Shown here: positions 25,533 through 34,256 of the stretch, in pieces
Numbering within the stretch: position 1 is the stretch's first letter
Layout of the letters: the number at the start of each line of letters is the position of its first letter
Origin: Pontibacter liquoris
GTDB lineage: Bacteria > Bacteroidota > Bacteroidia > Cytophagales > Hymenobacteraceae
Direction of reading: 5' to 3'
Assembly (NCBI RefSeq): GCF_022758235.1
Contig: NZ_JALEBG010000003.1
Location: forward strand, 682,001-746,000
Length of the DNA: 64,000 nucleotides
Made by a program: the position numbers and the translations under genes
Notes under the pieces: model-generated
What the model was told of the DNA's origin: nothing
The model's input: the letters and a program-made list of their open reading frames with translations, nothing else
Databases searched by the model: none

Positions 25533-25784
25533 ATGCAGAGACGAAGAGAGGAGAATTCGTCCGTGAAGTTCTTCAATAAGTTCGCACGGGGTTTTGCTTT
25601 GCTCATGACGCTGCTATATGTGGCCCTGGGCTTGTTTATTTTACTGGCTGACGAACAACGACTAAACCTGACGATTCCGGAAACGGTAAAAACTATTCTG
25701 GGAGGAATACTGATACTTTATGGTGTGCTGCGCTTTGTGCGGGTTTACCAGGGCTCAAAACAAAAGAAAAGGTATGAAGATTAA
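25533..25784 (+). CDS. Small two-TM membrane protein of the Ton cluster
   Basis: An 83-residue protein with a basic, polar N-terminus (MQRRREENSSVKFFNK), TM1 about 20-41 (FALLMTLLYVALGLFILL), a short loop, and TM2 about 54-70 (VKTILGGILILYGVLRFV), ending in a basic tail. I do not recognise a named family. It opens the third unit of the Ton cluster and its last four codons overlap the start of the PstS-like gene (ATG at 25774, stop ends at 25784), which suggests translational coupling. A role in holding or positioning the PstS-like lipoprotein or the TPR protein is possible but unproven. Confidence 0.8.
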   Translation: MQRRREENSSVKFFNKFARGFALLMTLLYVALGLFILLADEQRLNLTIPETVKTILGGILILYGVLRFVRVYQGSKQKKRYED

Positions 25785-26712
25785 TGCGCTCAATATTTTT
25801 GCGGCCTTAGGCCTGGTAACGCTCATGGCTTGTAACCGATCCGGCGAGATAGCGGATACGCCTACTTCAGGCCATATTACGGTAAGCGCGGATGAGTCCT
25901 TTAAGCCCATAATCGAAAGCCAGGTCAATACCTTTGAAGGCATTTATAAGTATGCGCAAATAGATCCTTCTTATAAATCCGAAGGCGCTGTGTTTGATGA
26001 TCTGACAAAAGACAGCACTAGGATTGCCGTAGTAGCACGGGAACTGACGCCCCAGGAAAAGGCCATTTTTGATAAGCGCAAAATAATACCGCGGATTACC
26101 AAAATTGCGATTGATGCTGTGGCTCTGATTGTGAATAACGATAACCCGGATTCTCTTCTGACGCTTGACCAGGTAAAAGCGATCTTCAGCGGAAAAGTTA
26201 AAAGCTGGCAGGAACTGAACAAAGCAAGCAGCTTAAAAGATATCACCATCGTATTCGACAATAATAACTCTAGCACCAGTCGTTACGTAAGGGATTCATT
26301 AGCGGCGGACCATAAATTGCCGTCCAATACCTTTGCCTCTAACTCGCATGAAGCCCTGATAGATTACGTATCGCAAAATAAGAATGCGTTGGGAGTGATC
26401 GGCGTAAACTGGATCAGTGACCTGGACGACTCCACCGCTGTCGGTTTCCTGGACAAGGTAAAAGTAATGGGTATCAGCAAAGAGCCCAACCCTACCTCAA
26501 CAGAGAGCTATTACCAACCCTACCAGGCTTATATTGCCCAGGGCACTTATCCCCTGCTGCGTTTTATCTATATCATTAGTACAGAGGGCCGTGCAGGACT
26601 TGGCACAGGTTTTGCATCCTTTGTTGCAGGAGACAAAGGACAACGTATATTTTTAAAATCTGGTCTGGTACCGGCAACAATGCCCATACGCGTGATCGGA
26701 TTGAGTAACTAA
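25774..26712 (+). CDS. PstS-like phosphate-binding lipoprotein in the Ton cluster
   Basis: The start at 25774 gives 312 residues beginning MKINALNIFAALGLVTLMAC, a lipoprotein signal with lipobox LMAC; the ATG at 25720 would destroy this. The mature part is a periplasmic-binding-protein fold of the PstS type, with IDAVALIVNNDNPDSLLTLDQVKAIFSG, FDNNNSSTSRYVRDS (the region that binds the ligand in PstS) and the C-terminal YIISTEGRAGLGTGFASFV. No pstCAB transporter genes are present. The gene overlaps the small membrane protein by 11 bases and precedes a TPR gene. The same partnership with ExbBD/TonB is, to my knowledge, common in Bacteroidota, so phosphate import is doubtful; the true ligand is unknown. 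Confidence 0.87.
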   Translation: MKINALNIFAALGLVTLMACNRSGEIADTPTSGHITVSADESFKPIIESQVNTFEGIYKYAQIDPSYKSEGAVFDDLTKDSTRIAVVARELTPQEKAIFDKRKIIPRITKIAIDAVALIVNNDNPDSLLTLDQVKAIFSGKVKSWQELNKASSLKDITIVFDNNNSSTSRYVRDSLAADHKLPSNTFASNSHEALIDYVSQNKNALGVIGVNWISDLDDSTAVGFLDKVKVMGISKEPNPTSTESYYQPYQAYIAQGTYPLLRFIYIISTEGRAGLGTGFASFVAGDKGQRIFLKSGLVPATMPIRVIGLSN

Positions 26713-26729
26713 ATTCTTTTTCTTCGACT

Positions 26730-26758
26730 AATTTAAATTGCAACCAACTAAACTTTAA
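26730..26758 (+). promoter_or_regulatory. Leader of the TPR gene repeating the exbB leader motifs
   Basis: AATTTAAATT (26730-26739) and CAACTAAACTTTAA (26745-26758) match the same two motifs, in the same order, before exbB (21474-21483 and 21494-21507). The 51-base gap to the upstream gene is otherwise AT-rich and G-poor. Confidence 0.5.
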
Positions 26759-26763
26759 TTACA

Positions 26764-28410
26764 ATGACGAATAACTGGAAGTACATCGTGCTAATGGGGG
26801 TAGCTTTGCCTACGACAGCAGCGCTGGCGCAGTCAGGTGATGCAGGCAGAAAAGCCGTTGATTTAGAGCGATACCAACAAGCAAAGTCCATTTATAAAGC
26901 GCAGCTGAACAACAAAAAACAAGCTGACAACGCTTATTTTGCTTTGGGTGATATTTATCTGAGAACAGACAAGCCTGATTCAGCCGCTTACTATTTTAAC
27001 CAGGGTATTTCCAACGACTCTAAATCTTATATCAACTATGTTGGTTTAGGAAAGCTTGCCCTGCAAAGTGGCGATGAGGCGAAAGCGCAAGGCTACTTTG
27101 ACCAGGCAACCAAAGGCAAGGGCAAAAAAGATCCTTATGTGCTTACCATGATTGGGGAGGCTTATGCGGATGCGCCAAATGCAACAGAAGCACAGGTTAC
27201 CAAAGGCATCGAATACCTGAAGCAGGCACTGGAGCGTGACAGCAAAAATGCTGTAGCCAATGTTATTCTGGGCGATGCGTACCTGAAGATTAAAAAAGGT
27301 GGCGAGGCCATGTCAGCTTATGACAGAGCGCTGCAGCTGGATGATAAGTATGCTGTTGCCTATTTGAAAAAAGGTCAGTTGTTTACCAGCTCCCGTAACT
27401 TCCCGGAGGCAGAGGCTGCTTTCAACAAAGCCATTGAGATAGATCCGAACTTTGCTCCGGTTTACCGTGATTTGGGCGAGCTATACTACTTTGCAGGCCA
27501 GTACGACAAAGCCCTCTCTACTTTCAAGAAGTATGTGGACATGGCTGAGAATACGCCGGAGACCAGAGCGAAGTATGCTTCCTTCCTGTTCCTGACCAAA
27601 AATTATGATCAGACCTTGCAGGAAGTAGAGCAGGTGTTACAGAAAGACCCAGGCAACGTAACCATGAACCGTCTGCGTGCTTATTCATACCTGGAGCTGG
27701 GACAACCTGAGAAAGCGCTGCAAGCCATGGAGCAGTACCTGCAGACCGTTGGCCCGAACAAGATGATCGCTCAGGACTATGAGTACTATGGCAGAATCCT
27801 GTCTAAGAACAACCAGCCTGACAAAGCTGTTGAAAACCTGCAGAAAGCCCTGCAGATGGACCCAACTAAAGTAGAGCTGTACCAGGAGCTGGCCACTTCC
27901 TTAGCCAAGAATGGCAAGTATGACCAGGCGATTGATGTGCTTAACAAAAAGCGTGAAGCGGTTGAGCCATCTAATGCTGACTTCTACTACATGGGTAACA
28001 TCTATATGATGGCCGGTGAGGATATGGCGAAAGCCAACAATACGCAGAAAGCGAACGAGTACTTCCAGAAGGCCGACGAGACGTATGCGAACGTTACTAA
28101 GAGTAACCCGACGTACGCTTACGGTTTCCTTTGGAGAGCACGTGCCAGCGCCAGCCAGGACCCTGAAACTACGCAAGGCTTGGCTAAGCCATACTACGAG
28201 GAGTTTATTAAACTTGCCTCTGCTGAGCCCGACAAGTATAAGCGTGACCTGATTGAGGCGAACTCTTACTTAGGTTACTATTATTACCTGAAAGGCGACA
28301 GAGCCAACGCGGTTAAGTACTGGACGTCCGTAAAGACGCTGGACCCTGCCAACGAGCAGGCAGCTACTGCACTCGCTGAAATCAATAAGTCTAATAAGAA
28401 AAAGAAGTAA
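26764..28410 (+). CDS. Periplasmic TPR-repeat protein of the Ton cluster
   Basis: A 548-residue secreted protein: a signal peptide (MTNNWKYIVLMGVALPTTAALAQ) is followed by about twelve tetratricopeptide-like units filling the chain, for example AYFALGDIYLRTDKPDSAAYYF near residues 56-77 and the following YPVA-free copies such as APVYRDLGELYYFAGQYDKAL and VENLQKALQMDPTKVELYQEL. The C-terminus is a lysine-rich tail (NKSNKKKK). TPR arrays bind proteins, so this may be a scaffold linking the PstS-like lipoprotein, TonB or receptors in the periplasm. It ends at a strong terminator shared with rluD. High expression is suggested by its leader and by the regular codon choice. Confidence 0.9.
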   Translation: MTNNWKYIVLMGVALPTTAALAQSGDAGRKAVDLERYQQAKSIYKAQLNNKKQADNAYFALGDIYLRTDKPDSAAYYFNQGISNDSKSYINYVGLGKLALQSGDEAKAQGYFDQATKGKGKKDPYVLTMIGEAYADAPNATEAQVTKGIEYLKQALERDSKNAVANVILGDAYLKIKKGGEAMSAYDRALQLDDKYAVAYLKKGQLFTSSRNFPEAEAAFNKAIEIDPNFAPVYRDLGELYYFAGQYDKALSTFKKYVDMAENTPETRAKYASFLFLTKNYDQTLQEVEQVLQKDPGNVTMNRLRAYSYLELGQPEKALQAMEQYLQTVGPNKMIAQDYEYYGRILSKNNQPDKAVENLQKALQMDPTKVELYQELATSLAKNGKYDQAIDVLNKKREAVEPSNADFYYMGNIYMMAGEDMAKANNTQKANEYFQKADETYANVTKSNPTYAYGFLWRARASASQDPETTQGLAKPYYEEFIKLASAEPDKYKRDLIEANSYLGYYYYLKGDRANAVKYWTSVKTLDPANEQAATALAEINKSNKKKK

Positions 28411-28431
28411 TTCTTTCTCCTTCCGAATAAG

Positions 28432-28466
28432 AAAAGGGCCGCTCTTCAAAGAGCGGCCCTTTTTTA
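28432..28466. terminator. Bidirectional terminator between TPR gene and rluD
   Basis: AAAAGGGCCGCTCTT and AAGAGCGGCCCTTTT form a perfect 15-base-pair stem with a two-base loop, bordered by A and T runs on the two sides. Confidence 0.9.
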
Positions 28467-28507
28467 TGCCTGTTATCTGCCTTAAAGAATAAATGTAGAC
28501 AGGTTTG

Positions 28508-29545
28508 CTATTGCTCTTCGTAAAGAGCCCACTTTTCAAGCACATTCCTGAAGTCTTCGGGCAGTTCGGAATCAAACTGGATGAACGCTTTTGTTGCAGG
28601 ATGTATAAATCCCAGCGACCTGGCATGTAGTGCCTGCCGCGGCATCAGCTTAAAAGCATTTTCTACAAAGGTTTTATAGCTGCCAGTGGGCATGCCCTGC
28701 AGGATCTTATCCCCGCCATAGGTAGCATCAGCAAAAAGCGGGTGGCCCAGGTATTTCATATGCGCCCGGATCTGGTGCGTACGCCCGGTTTCCAGGTTAC
28801 ATTGCAGCAGCGAGACATACTTAAAGCGCCGCAGCACTTTATAATGCGTCACAGCATGCTTGCCATAATCACCTTCCGGATAGACCGTCATGACCTTGCG
28901 GTCTTTTGCACTGCGTCCTACATGGCCTGTAATCGTGCCGGCATCTTCTTTTGGAGAGCCCCATACCAGGGCTATGTAGGTCCGCTCGATGCTGTGATCA
29001 AAGAACTGCCTGGCCAGGTAAGCCATACTATACTCTGTTTTCGCTATCACCAGCAAGCCGGAAGTATCTTTGTCAATCCGATGCACCAGGCCGGGCCGTC
29101 CTTCGCCGTTGCGCGCTGTGGGCAGGTTCTGCAGGTAATAGGTGAGGGCATTTACCAGGGTACCATTCCAGTTATTATAGGCCGGGTGCACCACCATGCC
29201 CGCTTCTTTGTTTACGACCAGCAGCTCGTCGTCTTCATACAGTATGTTAAGCGGGATGTTCTCAGGGACAACATTGGTGTCACGCGGGGGTTCGGCCAGG
29301 GTGATGGTGATCACATCCTGCGGCTTTACCTTGTAGCTTACCTTTACGGGCTGCTGATTTACCTGCACCGATTCAGAGCGAATGGCGCTTTGCAGCTTAT
29401 TACGCGTAACATTTGGCAGCCGGTCCATCAGAAACTTGTCCAGCCGCAACAGGGCCTGGCCTTTATCTACCACAATGCGGTGGTGCTCGTACAGGTCGTC
29501 TGAGTCTTCGGCGCTATCTTGTTCCAGATCGGTATTCTCAATCAC
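28508..29545 (-). CDS. rluD: 23S rRNA pseudouridine synthase, RluD family
   Basis: A 345-residue enzyme that isomerises uridines in 23S rRNA helix 69 (E. coli RluD). It has an N-terminal S4 domain (RLDKFLMDRLPNVTRNKLQS, then IRSESVQVNQQPVK) and the RluA-type catalytic domain with the aspartate in GLVHRIDKDTSGLLV and a following RTYIALVWG. The C-terminal LETGRTHQIRAHM and HPLFADATYGG are standard. Length suits RluD (326) with a short acidic N-terminal extension. It follows the ompH genes on the minus strand after a terminator. Confidence 0.94.
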   Translation of the reverse strand: MIENTDLEQDSAEDSDDLYEHHRIVVDKGQALLRLDKFLMDRLPNVTRNKLQSAIRSESVQVNQQPVKVSYKVKPQDVITITLAEPPRDTNVVPENIPLNILYEDDELLVVNKEAGMVVHPAYNNWNGTLVNALTYYLQNLPTARNGEGRPGLVHRIDKDTSGLLVIAKTEYSMAYLARQFFDHSIERTYIALVWGSPKEDAGTITGHVGRSAKDRKVMTVYPEGDYGKHAVTHYKVLRRFKYVSLLQCNLETGRTHQIRAHMKYLGHPLFADATYGGDKILQGMPTGSYKTFVENAFKLMPRQALHARSLGFIHPATKAFIQFDSELPEDFRNVLEKWALYEEQ

Positions 29546-29571
29546 GGCACTACTCTAAAATTTAAACAAAA

Positions 29572-29602
29572 AAGAAAGCCGTAGTAGAAACAACGGCTTT
29601 CT
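29572..29602 (-). terminator. Terminator at the end of the envelope-biogenesis run
   Basis: AGAAAGCCGT and ACGGCTTTCT form a ten-base-pair stem with a loop of about 11 bases, followed on the minus strand by a T-rich tract (TTTTTTGTTTAAA). It lies 25 bases past the stop of the 29627-30259 gene and before the rluD start. Confidence 0.85.
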
Positions 29603-29626
29603 CATACTTATGAAGGTGATGTTTGC

Positions 29627-30259
29627 TTAGTTCTTCTTCTTAGAAGACTTGGCCGGTGTTTTAGCTGGCGACTTAGCAGGCGTTTTCGCTGGCGAAGCGG
29701 CCGGGTTTGATGCTGCCGGAGCTGGCTCAGGCTGTACTTTTGTTGGGTCTACGCCCAGCTTCTTCAGTACAAGCGGCGAGATATCACCATCCTCAGGACC
29801 AGCCAGTAAAGCCTGGTTGCTGATCACGTAAGTATAGCCATTCTCTTTGGCCACATCTTTGATGGCTTTGTCGATTTTAGCAATAACCGGATCTACCAGC
29901 GACTTTTCTTTTGCCTGCAAAGAAGCCTGCGCATTACGCTGGAACTCCTGGATAGAGTTGTTGAGGTTCATCAACTCTTTCTCTTTGTCGTCACGGATGG
30001 TTTTGTCCATGGTAGCAGCGCTTTTCTGATACGCGTCTACTTTGCCTTGGTACTCCGTATACTTGGTCTGGAGCTGGTTCTCCAGCTGGGTGCTGTGTGT
30101 TTTCAGCTCAGACTCTATCTGCTTGCTCTCTGGCATCTGCAGCAGGATGTACTCTACGTTCGTATAACCAAATTTTAGAGGCTGGCCACCGCTTTGTGCA
30201 AAAGACGCAAAGCTGATCAGTAGAAACGCTGCTACTAAGGTTTTGATTTTGTTCATCAT
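29627..30259 (-). CDS. OmpH/Skp-family periplasmic chaperone, copy 1
   Basis: A 210-residue member of the Skp/OmpH family, which holds unfolded outer-membrane proteins in the periplasm for BamA. A signal peptide (AAFLLISFASFAQSG) precedes a small beta core (KFGYTNVEYILLQMPE) and a long coiled coil (about 50-120, rich in Gln, Lys, Glu). The C-terminus adds a tail of repeated PAKSPAKTPAK units, basic and disordered, not seen in E. coli Skp. It overlaps the pattern of the preceding paralogue, 25 bases upstream. Its position downstream of bamA confirms the role. Confidence 0.93.
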   Translation of the reverse strand: MMNKIKTLVAAFLLISFASFAQSGGQPLKFGYTNVEYILLQMPESKQIESELKTHSTQLENQLQTKYTEYQGKVDAYQKSAATMDKTIRDDKEKELMNLNNSIQEFQRNAQASLQAKEKSLVDPVIAKIDKAIKDVAKENGYTYVISNQALLAGPEDGDISPLVLKKLGVDPTKVQPEPAPAASNPAASPAKTPAKSPAKTPAKSSKKKN

Positions 30260-30284
30260 TGGTTGGTTAATTATAATTCAGGGT

Positions 30285-30956
30285 TTAGTTATTAGACTTC
30301 TTTTTTGATGCCGGTTTTGGCTTTGTTTTCTGCTGCGGCTCCGGCGCACTCTCTTGTTGCTGATCTAACGAATCTGTTTGCGGCAGATCTTCCGGCTTAT
30401 CAACCAGCGTGCCGCCTGCCTGTTTTCCTGCTGTATTCTGCTCTGGTGCCAATCCCAGCTCTTCGAGCACATACTCAGTATAATCGTGCACCGGGTTGGT
30501 ATAGATCATCACCAGGTCGCCGGATTTATCAAACATGATCTGCACCCCCTTGGCTTTGGACACTTTTTCTACCGCTGTAAAAACCTTGTCCTGGATAGGA
30601 CGCATTAGATCCTGGCGCCGCTTAAACATCATGCCCTGGTAGCCAAACACTTTCCGCTGGTAATCGCGTACTTCGTTTTCTTTTTTAGCTATCTCGGCCT
30701 GCCGCTTTTGCTTCATCTCCTCGGTCAGCAGTACCTCTTCGGCTTTGTAATCCTGTTTAAGTTTGTCCAGGTCTTTCTGCATTCCCTCAATTTCGCGCTG
30801 CCAGTTCTCGGCATACTTATCCATCTCCTGCTGCACTTTATTATAGTCGGGCAGCTTGCTCAGGATAAAATTTGAGTCAATATAACCAATCTTCTGTGCT
30901 TGCGAAACAGTTGCAAGCAAAAAGCCGGTTACAAAGATGAACAAAAACTTTTTCAT
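30285..30956 (-). CDS. OmpH/Skp-family periplasmic chaperone, copy 2
   Basis: A 223-residue paralogue of the next gene: a signal peptide (KFLFIFVTGFLLATVSQAQ), the beta core KIGYIDSNFILSKLPDYNK, a coiled coil of about 80 residues (KYAENWQREIEGMQKDLDKL onward), then the core VQIMFDKSGDLVMIYTNP. It ends in a Gln/Pro/Lys-rich disordered tail. It begins 14 bases after the bamA stop, so bamA and the two chaperones are one transcription unit. Two tandem Skp-like genes after bamA are usual for Bacteroidota. Confidence 0.93.
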   Translation of the reverse strand: MKKFLFIFVTGFLLATVSQAQKIGYIDSNFILSKLPDYNKVQQEMDKYAENWQREIEGMQKDLDKLKQDYKAEEVLLTEEMKQKRQAEIAKKENEVRDYQRKVFGYQGMMFKRRQDLMRPIQDKVFTAVEKVSKAKGVQIMFDKSGDLVMIYTNPVHDYTEYVLEELGLAPEQNTAGKQAGGTLVDKPEDLPQTDSLDQQQESAPEPQQKTKPKPASKKKSNN

Positions 30957-30969
30957 ACTAATTCCTCAC

Positions 30970-33444
30970 TTAGCGTATCTGCTGGCCAATGATAAAGTGG
31001 AACTGACCACGCTTCATATCTGGTTGCCCCGGTACATCATCCAATCGCCAGCCATAGTCAAAGCCCAGCAAGCCAAAAGCGGCCATAAAGATACGGGCAC
31101 CCACACCCGCCGAACGATACAGCTTAAAAGGACTGTACTCCTGCAGCGAGCCAAAGCTGTTACCAGCTTCCAGGAACGTCAGGCCATAGATGGTAGCTGC
31201 CGGGTTAGGCGATATCAAGTAGCGCGCTTCAAGCACATACTTGTCGTAGGCCACACCACCAGCTGAGCGCAATGTCTGATTCGCCGTGTTCACCACGCTT
31301 TCATCATCGTAGCCACGCAGGCCAATGTATTCGGTACCTACCAGGATGTTACCACCTCCCAGGCCGGAACCACCCATCTTAAAGCGCTCGAACGGACCTA
31401 CGTTAGCAGAACCATAAGACCCCAGGAAGCCAAAGTGTGCCCGGGCATTTAATACCAAATTCCCTGCCAGATTTACAAAGTACGAGGCATCAAACATCCA
31501 TTTGTTAAATTCCACATACTCAAAGTTGTTCTTCTTGTCTGTAAACAGCGAGTAAGGCGGGGTTAAGTTCAGGCTCAGCGACAGCGACGACCCACTTCTT
31601 GGGAATGTCGGGTTATCAATGCTGGAGCGGGCGATGGTGTTAATAAAAGAGATACTGTTTGAAGTACCATCGGTAAAGCCGGGATATAACGGGAAGTTGT
31701 TCAAGTTATAGCGGTTGTACGACAGCGAGTGGCTCATCTGGAAGTAGTTGTCCGGCCAGTTCAGGCGACGGCCCAAACTTACAGAGGCGCCATCCACGTT
31801 CAGGCGCTGCTCCTGCTCTACATCCGGAATGGTGCGGACAGTTTTGTACAAACTCACCGTTAAGGAGTTTGGCTTACGGCCACCCAGCCACGGCTCTGTG
31901 AATGACAACGAGTACGACTGGTAATACTTACCGTTGGCCTGCACGTTAAGCGACAGGCGCTGCCCATCGCCGCTTGGTATTGGCCGCCAGGCACTCCAAT
32001 CGAAGAACTTACGGGTAGAGAAGTTGTTGAGCGTAAGGCCAACGGTACCTACCGCGCCGATCGGGCCACCCCAACCACCGGATAAGCTGATCTGGTCGTT
32101 TGGTTTTTCCACCACGCTGTAGTTAATGTCTACTGTGCCCTCTACCGGGTTTGGTACCGGATTCAGGCCGATCGATTCCGGGTCGAAATAGCCTAAGGCA
32201 GCCAGCTCGTTGCGTGATCTGATCAGATCGTCGCGGCTATACTTCTGGCCAGGCAGCGTACGCAACTCGCGCAGAATCACGTAATCGCTCGTCTTATCGT
32301 TGCCGGTTACCGTTACTTTATCGATCGTAGCCTGCGCGCCTTCAAATACGCGCATCTCGATGTCAATCGAGTCGCCTACCACGGCTACTTCTACCGGGTC
32401 TATACTTTGGAACAGGTAACCGTCATTCTGATACAGCGCCGATACGTCGATGCCAGTCGGGTTATAGTTCAGGCGCTTGTCCAATTCTTCCTTGTTGTAA
32501 ACATCGCCTTTCTCAATGCCCAGCACCCTGGACAGGTAAGCATCGTCGTAGATGTAGTTGCCTTTCCAGGTAATGTTGCGGTAGTAATAGCGCTGGCCTT
32601 CATCCACTGTGATCTGGATTGCCAGGCGGTCATCGCTCACTTTGTAAACAGAATCAGAAACAATGGTCGCGTCGCGGTAACCCTGCGTGTTGTAGAAGTC
32701 GATCAGCTTTTGTTTATCGGCCTCGTACTCGCTCTTCTGGTATTTAGAGGAGGTAAAGATCTTGTAGAAGCGTTTCTCTTTCGTCTTTTTCAGCTGGCGC
32801 TTCAGTTTTTTATCCGGGAATGCCTCATTGCCCACAATATCAATGTTGGCAATCTTTACTTTATTCCCTTTATCAATGGCCACATTCAGCACCACGCTGT
32901 TAGGCAGCAGGGAGTCGGGGCGTTGGGTGATATTGGTTTTTACGTTGAGGTAGCTCTTCTCCAGGTAATAGTTCCGGATCACGTTGCGGGTGCTGTTCAG
33001 CACGGCATCAGTCACCACCTTGCCGCGCTGCAGGCTGATTTTGCCCTGTAGCGCTTCCTGCTGCGATTTGCTGACACCCGTAATGGTAAAGCGGGAAAGA
33101 CGCGGACGCTCTTTCAACTCAAAGTTCAGGAAGATCTCGTTGCCCTCTATCTTGGTCACGTATACTTCCACATCGCCCAGGATGCCCTGGTCCCAGAGCT
33201 TCTGGATAGCACGGCTGATATCCTCGCCAGGCACCGTGATTTCATCGCCCACTTTCAGTCCTGTTACTGAGATCAGGGCATTGGGGTCCAGAAAGTTTGT
33301 GCCGGTCACCTTGATGTCCCCAATGCGGTACTGTTTCGGCTGCGAATAGTCGACAGGGTTCGATTGGGAAGGGTTATTCAGAATTTGAGCCGAAGCTGTG
33401 CCTGCCCAAAGCAGCAACACAAGCACCCAGATGCATCTTGTCAT
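30970..33444 (-). CDS. bamA: Outer-membrane protein assembly factor BamA
   Basis: An 824-residue Omp85 protein that inserts beta-barrels, including SusC proteins, into the outer membrane. It has a signal peptide (LVLLLWAGTASAQ), five POTRA domains in residues about 38-420 (first one YRIGDIKVTGTNFLDPNALISV), and a C-terminal barrel with the conserved VGTEYIGLRGYDDES lid motif near 730-745. The last residues are FHFIIGQQIR, not the usual terminal phenylalanine. uppS precedes it by eight bases and two ompH genes follow. Confidence 0.95.
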   Translation of the reverse strand: MTRCIWVLVLLLWAGTASAQILNNPSQSNPVDYSQPKQYRIGDIKVTGTNFLDPNALISVTGLKVGDEITVPGEDISRAIQKLWDQGILGDVEVYVTKIEGNEIFLNFELKERPRLSRFTITGVSKSQQEALQGKISLQRGKVVTDAVLNSTRNVIRNYYLEKSYLNVKTNITQRPDSLLPNSVVLNVAIDKGNKVKIANIDIVGNEAFPDKKLKRQLKKTKEKRFYKIFTSSKYQKSEYEADKQKLIDFYNTQGYRDATIVSDSVYKVSDDRLAIQITVDEGQRYYYRNITWKGNYIYDDAYLSRVLGIEKGDVYNKEELDKRLNYNPTGIDVSALYQNDGYLFQSIDPVEVAVVGDSIDIEMRVFEGAQATIDKVTVTGNDKTSDYVILRELRTLPGQKYSRDDLIRSRNELAALGYFDPESIGLNPVPNPVEGTVDINYSVVEKPNDQISLSGGWGGPIGAVGTVGLTLNNFSTRKFFDWSAWRPIPSGDGQRLSLNVQANGKYYQSYSLSFTEPWLGGRKPNSLTVSLYKTVRTIPDVEQEQRLNVDGASVSLGRRLNWPDNYFQMSHSLSYNRYNLNNFPLYPGFTDGTSNSISFINTIARSSIDNPTFPRSGSSLSLSLNLTPPYSLFTDKKNNFEYVEFNKWMFDASYFVNLAGNLVLNARAHFGFLGSYGSANVGPFERFKMGGSGLGGGNILVGTEYIGLRGYDDESVVNTANQTLRSAGGVAYDKYVLEARYLISPNPAATIYGLTFLEAGNSFGSLQEYSPFKLYRSAGVGARIFMAAFGLLGFDYGWRLDDVPGQPDMKRGQFHFIIGQQIR

Positions 33445-33452
33445 TAATATGG

Positions 33453-34196
33453 TTACTTTATTAGTTGTTCACTTGTCTTGCCAAACCGGCGCTCGCGGCG
33501 CTGGTAAGCTACAATAGCCTGGTAAAGGTGCTCTTTCCGAAAATCCGGCCACAGCAACTCGGTTATATACAGCTCGGTGTAAGCTAACTGCCAAAGCAGA
33601 AAGTTGCTGATGCGCTGTTCGCCGCTGGTGCGGATAAGCAGTTCCGGATCCGGCATACCTGCCGTAGAAAGGTATTGGCTGATAGCGGTTTCGTTAATGG
33701 CACCGGCCTCTACTTTATGCTGACCCACATCCTCTGCCAGCCGTTGCATGGCCTGCGTAATATCCCAGCGGCCACTGTAGCTAAGCGCCAGCACCAGTGT
33801 CATGCGGGTATTGTCTTTGGTCATGTCCATGGCCTCCTGCAGCTCGCGCTGGCAAGCCCCGGGCAGGCTGGCGGTATTGCCAATGGTTTTTAACCGGATG
33901 TTATTTTTGTTGAGGGTAGCGGTTTCTTTGCGGATAGTGGATACCAGCAGCTGCATCAGAGCAGTTACCTCGCCGGCAGGTCGTTTCCAGTTCTCTGTCG
34001 AGAATGCATAAAGTGTTAAATACTCCACCCCCAGTTCAGCGGCGCCTTCTACTGTGTCGCGTACTGCTTTAATGGCATTCTGGTGGCCAAATATCCGTAA
34101 CCCGCCCCGCTGCTTTGCCCAACGCCCGTTGCCGTCCATGATAACGGCAATGTGTTTGGGTAAATTGTCTAAATCTACTTGCTCCCTAAGATTCAT
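33453..34196 (-). CDS. uppS: Isoprenyl transferase (undecaprenyl diphosphate synthase)
   Basis: Makes the C55 lipid carrier for peptidoglycan and other wall polymers. The ATG at 34196 gives 247 residues starting MNLREQVDLDNLPKHIAVIM, as in homologues; the ATG at 34217 would add seven residues. Motifs: MDGNGRWAKQRGG (substrate and Mg binding), YLTLYAFSTENWKRP, and C-terminal DPELLIRTSGEQRISNFLLWQ with the PDF/LWPDF ending (ELLWPDFRKEHL). It lies between the DUF6089-like genes and bamA. Confidence 0.96.
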   Translation of the reverse strand: MNLREQVDLDNLPKHIAVIMDGNGRWAKQRGGLRIFGHQNAIKAVRDTVEGAAELGVEYLTLYAFSTENWKRPAGEVTALMQLLVSTIRKETATLNKNNIRLKTIGNTASLPGACQRELQEAMDMTKDNTRMTLVLALSYSGRWDITQAMQRLAEDVGQHKVEAGAINETAISQYLSTAGMPDPELLIRTSGEQRISNFLLWQLAYTELYITELLWPDFRKEHLYQAIVAYQRRERRFGKTSEQLIK

Positions 34197-34256
34197 TAAA
34201 CCACAATTTCCTTGCAAGTTACAAAAAGCAAGATAAATTTAGCTAACATTCCTTAT

